The notes under the pieces: model-generated
Databases searched by the model: none
Seen by the model: only the letters and a program-made list of their open reading frames with translations
Told to the model about the DNA's origin: nothing
Position numbers and translations under genes: made by a program
In this document: in pieces, positions 1-5,154 of the stretch
Position numbering within the stretch: the stretch's first letter is position 1
Layout of the letters: each line of letters opens with the position of its first letter
From: DATJWY01 sp035500775
Lineage (GTDB): Bacteria; Pseudomonadota; Alphaproteobacteria; Acetobacterales; Acetobacteraceae
Direction of reading: 5' to 3'
DNA: 5,154 bases
Assembly: GCA_035500775.1 (NCBI GenBank)
Contig: DATJWY010000078.1
Coordinates: 1-5,154 of the forward strand

Positions 1-414
1 GCGCGCTACCTGGTGGCCTCCACCAGCGGCCGCGGCTTCCTCGTGCGCGGGGCCGATCTGCTGGCGGAGAAGCGCACCGGCAAGCAGGTGCTCAACCTCA
101 AGCCGTCCGAGGAGGCGAAGCTCTGCATCCCGGCGGAGGGCGACCGCGTGGCGGTCCTCGGCGGAGCGCGCAAGCTGCTGATCTTCCCGCTGGATCAGGT
201 GCAGGACATGGCGCGCGGCGCCGGGGTGATGCTGCAGAAATACGCCGATGGCGGGCTGATGGACGCGCGGGTGTTCACGCTCGCGGACGGGCTGGCGCTG
301 AAGCCCGGAGAGAAGCCGCGCGGCGAAGCGGCGCTGCGCGAGTTCCTTGGGGATCGCGCGCTTGTCGGGAAGTCGCCGCCGGGGGGGGCGCTCAAGGGGG
401 ATTGGTTCCCCTAA
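1..414 (+). CDS. parC: DNA topoisomerase IV subunit A, C-terminal end (5'-truncated by window)
   Basis: This is the 3' end of a frame that is open from base 1 and stops at TAA 412-414; the true start lies left of the window. ParC is the DNA-cleaving and strand-passing subunit of topoisomerase IV (ParC2ParE2), which unlinks replicated chromosomes in the cytoplasm. The visible ~137 residues belong to the C-terminal beta-propeller region, which guides DNA substrate, not to the catalytic tyrosine domain. The recognisable blocks are RYLVASTSGRGFLV, GKQVLNLKPSEEA, RKLLIFPLDQVQDMARGAGV and QKYADGGLMDARVFTLADGL. These fit alphaproteobacterial ParC better than GyrA, whose propeller carries a different GyrA-box sequence. 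The tail after about residue 105 is low in conservation and contains a run of eight G (381-388) encoding part of PPGGA. The gene converges with cydC and is followed by a hairpin array with a candidate terminator. Identity is strong at family level; a GyrA paralogue is the only realistic alternative. Confidence 0.9.
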   Translation, partial: ARYLVASTSGRGFLVRGADLLAEKRTGKQVLNLKPSEEAKLCIPAEGDRVAVLGGARKLLIFPLDQVQDMARGAGVMLQKYADGGLMDARVFTLADGLALKPGEKPRGEAALREFLGDRALVGKSPPGGALKGDWFP

Positions 415-491
415 GCGGCGAAGCCGGGAACGCCTGATAAGCGGCAGGATAAGGCATTCAAAGACAAGGCGAGGGTTCTGCCCTCGACCCG

Positions 492-528
492 CCAAAGGCC
501 ATTGGCCTTTGGAAACCATCTGTTTTTT
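492..528 (+). terminator. Candidate terminator for parC
   Basis: On the plus strand a 9-bp stem (ccaaaggcc, ATT loop, ggcctttgg, 492-512) is followed ten bases later by six T (523-528). The gap between stem and T-run is longer than in a textbook intrinsic terminator, but the site lies about 80 bases after the parC stop in a convergent region, where a terminator is expected. Hairpin 470-486 sits just before it. The stem is also hairpin A of a repeat unit, so the repeat may have been co-opted for termination. Confidence 0.5.
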
Positions 529-549
529 CTGTCGGCGTCAGCCGACAGA
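528..549. other. Central palindrome between the two repeat units
   Basis: A perfect 9-bp inverted repeat, tctgtcggc (528-536) and gccgacaga (541-549), encloses the four-base loop gtca. It sits at the centre of the 466-621 array. The outer flanks are also partly complementary: tgtttttt at 521-528 can pair with aaaaaaca at 558-565 across a small bulge (550-557), so a longer imperfect hairpin is possible on either strand. Its function is unknown; a bidirectional transcription stop or a cruciform-forming centre of a palindromic element both fit. Confidence 0.7.
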
Positions 550-556
550 CTCAGTC

Positions 557-592
557 AAAAAAACAAAAGGATTCCAAAGGCTTCGCCTTTGG
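557..592 (-). terminator. Candidate terminator for the cydDC transcript
   Basis: Reading the minus strand after cydC, an 8-bp stem (CCAAAGGC, loop GAA, GCCTTTGG; 592 down to 574) is followed by a T-rich stretch, AATCCTTTTG and then seven T (573 down to 557). The site is about 50 bases past the cydC stop. It mirrors the plus-strand candidate at 492-528, so the array can end transcription from both sides. The T-tract is interrupted and begins three bases after the stem, so efficiency is uncertain. Confidence 0.55.
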
Positions 593-640
593 TGGGGTCC
601 AGGAGCGAAGCCCCTGGCCTTCCCTGCCACGGCGCCCCCC

Positions 641-2269
641 TCAGGCCGCCGCCGCGACCGCGTGCCCCGCCGAGATGCGGTAGATCCGATCCAACCGCTC
701 CGCCCCCGTCAGCCGGTGCGCGATCAGGATCACCGTGCGCCCTTCCGCCGCGTCGTTCATCGTGGCCAGGAAGGCGCGTTCGGTATCGGCGTCCAGCCCG
801 GCGCAGGGCTCGTCCAGGATCAGGATCGGGGCGCGCGAGAGCAAGGCGCGGGCGAGCGCCAGCCGCCGCCCCTGCCCGCCCGAAACCCGCGCCCCGCCCT
901 CGCCGAGCCAGGTATCCAGCCCGTCCGGCAGGCCGCGCACCATGTCGCCGATGGCGGCGTGGTCAAGCGCCTGCCAAAGCTCTTCCTCCGTCGCCTCCGG
1001 CCGGCCGAGCAGCAGGTTGGCGCGGATGGTGTCATCGAACAGATGCGTGGTCTGGCTGAGCCAAGCGAAGCGCGTCCGCACCGCATTGGTGGTCAGGGAG
1101 GCGATGTCCGTGCCGCCGAGCAGCACTCGCCCTGCCTGCGGCACCGCGACCTTCAGCGCCAGCGCCGAGAGCGTTGATTTACCCGCGCCGGACGGGCCGA
1201 GCACCGCGACCCGCGCGCCCTGCGGCACCTCCAGGGTCAGTCCGTCGAACACCGGCGGACGATCCGGCCGCCAGCGGAAATGCACGCCCTCGAAGCGCAG
1301 GGAACAATCCTTCGGCAGCGGCGCCGGCCGCGCCGGCTCGGGCAGGATGGGGTCGTCCTCCGCCGCCTGCAACACCCGCGTCGCCGCGGCGCTGGCCTGG
1401 CCGGCGAGCACGCCCGCACGGGTCAGCCCGCCCACCGCCTCGAAGGCGGCAACCACCAGGAACGCCGCCGCGACCGCCTCCGCCGGATGCGCGGGCGCCG
1501 CGATCAGCACTGCGAGCACCGCCGCCTGGGCGCACAGGAAGCTGGCGCCGCCGGCGAACGCGCCCCGCCGGGCGAGATCCCCCTGGGCCGTGAGCAAGGT
1601 CGCCTCACGCGCCTCCGCCGCGGCGAGCATCCGCCCCTCGGCGCCGAAGGCACGGACCTCGCGCAGGCCGGTCAGCGCGTCAAGCACGGTGATGCGCAGT
1701 CCGGCCGAGGCCTCCGCGAGACGATGGCCGGCGCCGGACGCCATCCGCGCCGCCAGCGCCGGCAGCACCAGCACGGCGGCGGCGAACAACACGCCGACCG
1801 CGACCGCGAGCCTCGGTTCGCGCCGGCCGATCAGCCAGGGAACCGTCGGCAGCAGCAGCAGCGCGCCGGCCAGCGGCACCAGGATGCGCAGATAGAGGCC
1901 GTCCAGCGCCTCCACATCACCGACCAGGCGCGCGAGCACGTCGCCGGCATGGCGGAAGCCGAGCCCGCCCGCCGCCCGGGCCGCGAGGCCGCGGAAGAAC
2001 CAGACGCGCAGATCGGCCAGCGCCCGGAAGGTGGCGGCATGCGTCACCAGCCGCTCCAGATAGCGCAGCACCGCGCGCGCCGAGCCGAACAGCCGCAGCA
2101 GGAAGGGCGCGGCGAGGCTGCCCCCGGCCACCACGGCGGCGATCCAGGCGCCGGAGAGGGTCATCAGGCCGATGCCCGCGGCGAGCGCCGCCAGCGAGAA
2201 CAGGATGCCGGAGACGAGCCAGACGGAACGCCCGCGCCAAAGGCTCAGGATGCGCAGCAATGGCCGCAT
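641..2269 (-). CDS. cydC: CydC, ABC transporter half for cytochrome bd assembly
   Basis: The 542-residue protein is a fused transmembrane and ATP-binding half-transporter. With CydD it forms the inner-membrane CydDC exporter, which in E. coli exports glutathione/cysteine to the periplasm and is required for cytochrome bd maturation. Likely membrane helices are near residues 15-37, 40-60, 125-147, 153-175, 240-260 and 265-285. CydC-like blocks include LMTLSGAWIAA (35-45), RYLERLVTHAATFR (69-82), VGDVEALDGLYLRIL (116-130) and FEAVGGLT (276-283). The ATPase domain has Walker A GPSGAGKS (358-365, K364), Q-loop Q406, signature VSGGQ (462-466), Walker B ILILDE (482-487, catalytic E487) and H-loop H518, so no catalytic residue is missing. 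It is about 30 residues shorter than E. coli CydC and lacks the usual GTHxEL tail. The start at 2269 is supported by family alignment and an AAGGG motif six bases upstream. It follows cydD by 77 bases and was probably co-transcribed. CydC is favoured over other exporters by its CydD partner and N-terminal motifs. Confidence 0.9.
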   Translation of the reverse strand: MRPLLRILSLWRGRSVWLVSGILFSLAALAAGIGLMTLSGAWIAAVVAGGSLAAPFLLRLFGSARAVLRYLERLVTHAATFRALADLRVWFFRGLAARAAGGLGFRHAGDVLARLVGDVEALDGLYLRILVPLAGALLLLPTVPWLIGRREPRLAVAVGVLFAAAVLVLPALAARMASGAGHRLAEASAGLRITVLDALTGLREVRAFGAEGRMLAAAEAREATLLTAQGDLARRGAFAGGASFLCAQAAVLAVLIAAPAHPAEAVAAAFLVVAAFEAVGGLTRAGVLAGQASAAATRVLQAAEDDPILPEPARPAPLPKDCSLRFEGVHFRWRPDRPPVFDGLTLEVPQGARVAVLGPSGAGKSTLSALALKVAVPQAGRVLLGGTDIASLTTNAVRTRFAWLSQTTHLFDDTIRANLLLGRPEATEEELWQALDHAAIGDMVRGLPDGLDTWLGEGGARVSGGQGRRLALARALLSRAPILILDEPCAGLDADTERAFLATMNDAAEGRTVILIAHRLTGAERLDRIYRISAGHAVAAAA

Positions 2270-2274
2270 GGGTT

Positions 2275-2281
2275 TCCCTTC
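2275..2281 (-). promoter_or_regulatory. Ribosome binding site of cydC
   Basis: On the minus strand GAAGGGA lies with its AAGGG core about six bases before ATG 2269. It supports this start over any other. The rest of the 77-base cydD-cydC gap (2270-2347) shows no terminator or convincing promoter, consistent with one operon. Confidence 0.6.
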
Positions 2282-2347
2282 TCGCTCCAGGTCTTCGGGT
2301 TCACGGGCGCCGGATGCATTGTCGTGTGACGGTCGGGCGGAGGCCGC

Positions 2348-4045
2348 TTAATCGCCGCTGGCCGCCTGGGCCGGGCCGCGCGCGGCGACGGCGCGGCCGG
2401 CGCGGATATCCAGCCGCCGCCCGCCAAAGGCATGCGCCGCGGCGGAGTGGCTCGCCAGGATCACCGTCCGCCCGAGCGCCAGCCGGCGCAGGCTTTCCAG
2501 CACATCCGCCTCGGTGGCCGGGTCGAGATGCGAGGTCGGCTCATCGAGCAGCAGCAGCGGCGCGTTCTTGAGGAAGGCGCGGGCGATGGCAACACGCTGC
2601 GCCTGCCCGCCGGAGAGGCCGTAGCCGCCCTCGCCGATCGGCGTATCCAGCCCCTGCGGCAGATCGCGCGCGAACTGATCGACATGCGCGAGGCGCGCCG
2701 CCTCCTCCACCTCGGCCTCGCGCGCATCCGGGCGGGCGAAGCGGATATTCTCGCGGATGGTGCCGGCGAACAGGATCGGGCGCTGGCCGATCCAGGCGGT
2801 GAGGCGGGAGAGCGCATCCGGCACGATGCTGGTGATGTCGTTGCCGTTCAGCGTCACCCGCCCGGAATCGGGGCGGGCGAAGCCGAGCAGGATCTCCATG
2901 ACCGTCGATTTGCCGGCGCCGGACGGCCCCGCCAGCACCATCGTCTCGCCCGCGGGCACGAGGAAGCTCAGCCCGTCGAGCGCCGGGCCGCGCGCCTTGT
3001 CCCAGGTCAGGTTGACCCCCTCGAAGCAGACGGTGACGCCGCGCGCCTCGATGGTGCGCACCGGCGGGGCGGGTGCCTGCGGCATGGGCGGCAGATCCAC
3101 CAGCGCCTCGGCGGCGGCGGCGGCGTGCATCCGGTCCTGATAGGCGAGCGCGAGGGCGCGCAGCGGCGCGAAGAACTCCGGCACCAGCAGCAGCACGAAG
3201 AGCGCGGTGGCCGGGGAGCGCAGCGAGCCGTCGAGCAAGGCGTGGCCGTAGCGCAGCGCCAGGACGACCAGGGCCAGGGCCAGGGCGGCGTCGATCACGG
3301 CGGAGGAGAGGAAGGCGACTCGCAGCACCCGCATGGTGCGGCGGCGCAACTCGTCGGCGGCGGCACCCAGCGCCCGGGCCTCGTCCTCGGTGCGGCCGGC
3401 GAGCACGATGGTGGCGATGCCGCGCACCCGATCGAGAAACCGGGCCTGCAACCGAGCCAGGGCGACGAATTGCCGGCGCGAGGCGGCGGCGGCGCCGATC
3501 CCGGCCACGGCCTGCCCAAACGGCACCAGGCAGCCGGCGCCGAACAGGATCGCCCCGGCGACCGGATCGACCGCCAGCACCGCGAGCAGGACGAGGCCGG
3601 GCGCGAGGATGGCCAGCATCGAGGTCGGCACCCAGCGGGCGAACAGCCCGTCCAGCGCCTCGATCCGGTCGATCACGATCGCGGCGAGTTCGCCCGAGGC
3701 GCGGCCGCGCAGCAGCACCGGGCCGGCATGCAGCAGGCGGGCGAGCGCGTCCGCGCGCAGGCGGCGGCGGGCCGCGGCCCCGGCGCGGAAGGAAGCCTGC
3801 TCGGAGGCGATCTGCAATCCGGCCCGCAAGAGGGCCAGCGCGGCGAAACCGGCCAGCAGCAGCGGCACCGCGCCGCCGCCGCCCGGCCGCAATCCGGCGC
3901 CCAGGCTGCCGGCGACGCACCAGGCCTGGCCGATGGCGGCGACCACGCCCGCGAGACCGAGCGCGATGATGGGCGCCCCCCCGCGCCGCGCCAGCTTTGT
4001 TTGTTGCCGCGTCCAGGCCCGCGCGGCCGTGTTCGTGCCTTCCAT
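2348..4045 (-). CDS. cydD: CydD, ABC transporter half for cytochrome bd assembly
   Basis: The 565-residue half-transporter is the partner of CydC in the heterodimeric inner-membrane thiol exporter. The N-terminus (TRQQTKLARR, then a helix at about 24-45 containing IGQAWCVA) aligns with E. coli CydD. Further likely helices are near 60-80, 140-160, 162-184, 245-266 and 278-296. CydD-specific blocks are strong: RRQFVALARLQARFLDRVRG (190-209), RTMRVLRVAFLSSAVID (236-252) and VPEFFAPLRALA (288-299). The ATPase domain has Walker A GPSGAGKS (373-380, K379), Q-loop Q421, a canonical signature LSGGQ (477-481; E. coli CydD has LSVGQ), Walker B LLLLDE (497-502, E502) and H-loop H533. Both nucleotide sites of the heterodimer therefore look intact. 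The start at ATG 4045 is constrained by an in-frame TAA five codons upstream and fits the family N-terminus, yet no Shine-Dalgarno sequence precedes it. It is the first gene of the cydDC operon. The cydAB oxidase genes are not adjacent. Confidence 0.93.
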   Translation of the reverse strand: MEGTNTAARAWTRQQTKLARRGGAPIIALGLAGVVAAIGQAWCVAGSLGAGLRPGGGGAVPLLLAGFAALALLRAGLQIASEQASFRAGAAARRRLRADALARLLHAGPVLLRGRASGELAAIVIDRIEALDGLFARWVPTSMLAILAPGLVLLAVLAVDPVAGAILFGAGCLVPFGQAVAGIGAAAASRRQFVALARLQARFLDRVRGIATIVLAGRTEDEARALGAAADELRRRTMRVLRVAFLSSAVIDAALALALVVLALRYGHALLDGSLRSPATALFVLLLVPEFFAPLRALALAYQDRMHAAAAAEALVDLPPMPQAPAPPVRTIEARGVTVCFEGVNLTWDKARGPALDGLSFLVPAGETMVLAGPSGAGKSTVMEILLGFARPDSGRVTLNGNDITSIVPDALSRLTAWIGQRPILFAGTIRENIRFARPDAREAEVEEAARLAHVDQFARDLPQGLDTPIGEGGYGLSGGQAQRVAIARAFLKNAPLLLLDEPTSHLDPATEADVLESLRRLALGRTVILASHSAAAHAFGGRRLDIRAGRAVAARGPAQAASGD

Positions 4046-4055
4046 GGAACCAAGG

Positions 4056-4084
4056 ATTTAACGTCAGAACACCGCGAATGACAG
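4056..4084 (-). promoter_or_regulatory. Candidate cydD promoter, leaderless or nearly so
   Basis: On the minus strand, CTGTCA (4084-4079, 4 of 6 matches to TTGACA) and TTAAAT (4061-4056, 4 of 6 matches to TATAAT) are separated by exactly 17 bases. Transcription would begin near 4049-4050, only four or five bases before ATG 4045. This would explain why cydD has no ribosome binding site. The -10-like hexamer is one of the few AT-rich spots close to the gene. The matches are modest, so this is a hypothesis. Confidence 0.35.
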
Positions 4085-4118
4085 GGCCGATCCACGGATG
4101 CCCGGATGACCGGCCCTG
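4082..4118. repeat. Inverted repeat upstream of cydD
   Basis: Perfect 8-bp arms, cagggccg (4082-4089) and cggccctg (4111-4118), are separated by 21 bases that contain a smaller ATCC/GGAT inverted repeat. It lies 36 bases before the cydD start and touches the candidate -35 hexamer at 4079-4084. It could be an operator or an mRNA structure if transcription starts further upstream. It does not resemble an FNR or ArcA site. Confidence 0.5.
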
Positions 4119-4139
4119 AAAAAAAGCGGGAGCTGCCCG
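4119..4139 (-). terminator. Candidate terminator between the kinase gene and cydD
   Basis: On the minus strand a short hairpin (CGGG, loop CAGCT, CCCG; 4139 down to 4127) is followed one base later by seven T (4125-4119). The 4-bp stem is weak, but the T-run is perfect and it lies about 90 bases past the kinase stop and before the candidate cydD promoter. It would insulate cydDC from upstream transcription. The hairpins of the adjacent repeat array may add to the effect. Confidence 0.45.
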
Positions 4140-4146
4140 TAGGCGT

Positions 4147-4266
4147 AAGGCCAGGGCTCCGCCCTGGACCCGCTGGGGGCGAGCGCCCCCAGACCCGCAA
4201 TATTTTAAATAATGGATTCCAAAGGCTTAGCCTTTGGCGGGGTCCAGGGACGGAGCCCCTGGCCTT
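4147..4266. repeat. Head-to-head pair of two-hairpin repeat units (BIME-like), copy 2
   Basis: This is the same architecture as at 466-621 but more compact. The left unit (4147-4192) reads on the minus strand: hairpin A CTGGGGGC/GCCCCCAG (4173-4192, four-base loop) and hairpin B CCAGGGC/GCCCTGG (4151-4167). The right unit (4219-4266) reads on the plus strand: hairpin A CCAAAGGC/GCCTTTGG (4219-4237, TTA loop) and hairpin B (4244-4262) with one A-C mismatch. The outer ends aaggccaggg (4147-4156) and ccctggcctt (4257-4266) are perfect inverted repeats. The 26-base centre holds a run of fifteen A/T bases (4199-4213), striking in this GC-rich DNA. The right unit overlaps the 3' end of the kinase gene and contains its stop codon. 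Confidence 0.87.
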
Positions 4267-5154
4267 TCGTCGCCGGGATGCGCCTCGCCGAGGGGATCGG
4301 ACGCGTCGTGTTCGCGATGCAGCCGCAGGCGGACCACGTAGCGCGTGCCGAGTCCTTCCTCGACACGGAGCATCGCCCCGAGCTGCCGGGCGAAGCCGCG
4401 AATGAGCCGGAGGCCAAGACCGTCCCGCAACCCGGCCTCGGTCTCGACGCGGCCGGCGGGGATGCCGACGCCGTCATCCTGCACCACGAGTTCCGCCTCG
4501 TCTGGCGTCGCCGTCAGGCGCACGGCGATATGGCCGCACCGCCCATCCGGGAAGGCGTATCTGATCGCGTTGCTCACCGCCTCGGTGACGATCAGGGCCA
4601 GCGGCACCGCCTGATCGCTCGACATCTGCAACTCGGAGGCCTCGATCTCCAGCCGGATGCGCTGCCCCTCCCGCTCGCCCATCGCCTGGAACAACTGGCC
4701 GCACAGCTCGGTGAGGAAGCTGCGCATGTTGATCGTGTGCAGCGTGCCCTGCGCGTAGAGATGCCGGTGCAGCGTCGCCAGGGCGCGCACCCGGTCACGC
4801 GCCGACTGAAACTCGGCGCGCGCGGCGGGCTGGCGGATGCGGGCGGCCTGCAGGTTGAGCAGCGATGCGACGATCTGCAGGTTGTTCTTCACCCGGTGGT
4901 GGATCTCCTGCATCAGCAATTCCTGCTGCCGCAGCGCCGCACGCAGCTCCGCCTCGCGGCTGCCGAGCGTCGCCGTGGCATCAGCGAAGGAGCGGGAGAG
5001 TTCCCGCACCTCGCGCGGCACCGCCCCGAGATTGACCGGCTCGAACACGCCGATCGCGCGCCAGCGCCGCACCTGCGCGCCGAGCCGCTTCAGCGGCGCC
5101 ACCAGCGCGGCATTGGCCCAGAGCGCCATCGCGAGCAGGCCAGCGAGCAGCAGC
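4227..5154 (-). CDS. Membrane-anchored sensor histidine kinase, HisKA_2 type (N-terminus outside window)
   Basis: The frame is open to the right edge, so the gene is 5'-truncated; ATG 5129 is unlikely to be the start because it lies inside a membrane helix (LLLAGLLAMALWANAALVAPL, codons 5153-5091). Numbering from that Met, the helix is followed by a HAMP-like linker and coiled coil (about 14-70), then the HisKA_2 phosphoacceptor box EIHHRVKNNLQIVASLLNLQ (75-94, His77/78). The ATPase domain has N-box TEAVSNAIRYAFPDG (182-196, E183 and N187), G1 DDGVGIP (218-224), G2 DGLGLRLI (236-243) and a closing GLGTRYVVRL (259-268). It should autophosphorylate in response to an unknown signal and phosphorylate a response regulator not seen here. 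The HHRVKNN box separates it from classical HisKA kinases and resembles the PdtaS-like group. The last 12-13 residues are encoded by a repeat unit, and TAA 4229-4227 lies in its hairpin loop. Target and pathway are unknown. Confidence 0.88.
   Translation of the reverse strand, partial: LLLAGLLAMALWANAALVAPLKRLGAQVRRWRAIGVFEPVNLGAVPREVRELSRSFADATATLGSREAELRAALRQQELLMQEIHHRVKNNLQIVASLLNLQAARIRQPAARAEFQSARDRVRALATLHRHLYAQGTLHTINMRSFLTELCGQLFQAMGEREGQRIRLEIEASELQMSSDQAVPLALIVTEAVSNAIRYAFPDGRCGHIAVRLTATPDEAELVVQDDGVGIPAGRVETEAGLRDGLGLRLIRGFARQLGAMLRVEEGLGTRYVVRLRLHREHDASDPLGEAHPGDERPGAPSLDPAKG

Larger units (their letters stand above)
466..621. repeat. Head-to-head pair of two-hairpin repeat units (BIME-like), copy 1
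   Basis: Two copies of a roughly 47-base unit face each other. The left unit (466-512) reads on the minus strand and the right unit (574-621) on the plus strand. Read in its own direction, each unit has hairpin A with stem CCAAAGGC/GCCTTTGG, then a short CGGGGTC-like linker, then hairpin B with stem CCAGGG/CCCTGG, then CCTT. In the left unit, A is at 492-512 (9-bp stem, ATT loop) and B at 470-486 (CGAGGG/CCCTCG). In the right unit, A is at 574-592 (TTC loop) and B at 599-617, where an A-C mismatch interrupts the stem. The outer ends (aaggcgaggg at 466-475, ccctggcctt at 612-621) are inverted repeats with one mismatch. The 61-base centre holds a further 9-bp hairpin. The same design recurs at 4147-4266. 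The layout resembles REP/BIME elements, but I cannot name the family. Bases 415-465 between parC and the array show only a minor 4-bp hairpin (416-426). Confidence 0.85.

Noticed and set aside
466..512. CRISPR-like interpretation of the intergenic repeats
   Set aside because: Units are in inverted pairs rather than regularly spaced direct repeats, only two occur per site, and there are no cas genes.
2245..2316. A 24-codon small frame starting ATG 2316 and overlapping the cydC start, ending CGHCCAS
   Set aside because: The Cys/His-rich end invites a leader-peptide reading, but there is no ribosome binding site before its ATG, and the Cys codons come from the cydC 5' sequence read in another frame.
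2541..3920. A 459-codon minus-strand frame overlapping cydD, and similar long frames over cydC (735-1895 and 1280-2329, plus strand)
   Set aside because: These overlap genes with full catalytic motifs, have low-complexity Arg/Ala/Pro/Gly-rich translations and no recognisable domain.
2432..4081. A 549-codon plus-strand open frame antisense to cydD
   Set aside because: It is a by-product of high GC content opposite a well-supported cydD. Its translation is rich in R, G, Q, E and A without domains or membrane segments, and it shows no family motif.
4046..4118. FNR- or ArcA-type operator upstream of cydD
   Set aside because: No TTGAT-N4-ATCAA palindrome or close variant could be seen in the region.
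4106..4405. Plus-strand open frame starting in the cydD-kinase gap
   Set aside because: It runs through the repeat array and then antisense to the kinase. It has no ribosome binding site and its translation shows only repeat-derived and Arg-rich sequence.
5127..5129. ATG 5129 as the start of the kinase
   Set aside because: The frame stays open to the window edge and codes for hydrophobic residues that complete a membrane helix through this Met, so the gene continues to the right.

Overview
The window is GC-rich chromosomal DNA whose proteins resemble those of alphaproteobacteria. The intergenic double-hairpin repeats are a style I associate with Acetobacteraceae (Rhodospirillales). That placement is an inference from protein style, GC content and repeat type, not from a marker gene.

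Layout from left to right. (1) Positions 1-414, plus strand: the 3' end of parC (topoisomerase IV subunit A). (2) Positions 415-640: a convergent intergenic region filled by a symmetrical array of hairpins, with a plausible terminator for each direction. (3) Positions 641-2269 and 2348-4045, both minus strand: cydC and cydD, the two halves of the heterodimeric ABC exporter needed to assemble cytochrome bd oxidase. cydD is transcribed first. The two genes lie in the same reading frame, separated by one stop codon and 26 open codons. (4) Positions 4046-4226: an intergenic region with a candidate cydD promoter very close to the start codon, a long inverted repeat, a T-tract terminator facing cydD, and most of a second hairpin array. 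(5) Positions 4227-5154, minus strand: the C-terminal part of a membrane-anchored HisKA_2-type sensor histidine kinase, cut off by the window edge.

How the parts relate. CydD and CydC should form one inner-membrane transporter that exports reduced thiols (glutathione/cysteine in E. coli) and so supports cytochrome bd assembly. The oxidase genes cydAB are not in the window and cannot lie directly downstream of cydC, where parC is convergent. The kinase is co-directional with cydDC but separated from it by the repeat array and a terminator-like hairpin, so a regulatory link is possible but unsupported.

I found no new enzyme system. The most notable signal is non-coding: four copies of a two-hairpin unit, arranged as two head-to-head pairs, one in each of the two larger intergenic regions. 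Their stems differ by compensatory base changes. One unit also supplies the last dozen codons and the stop codon of the kinase gene.
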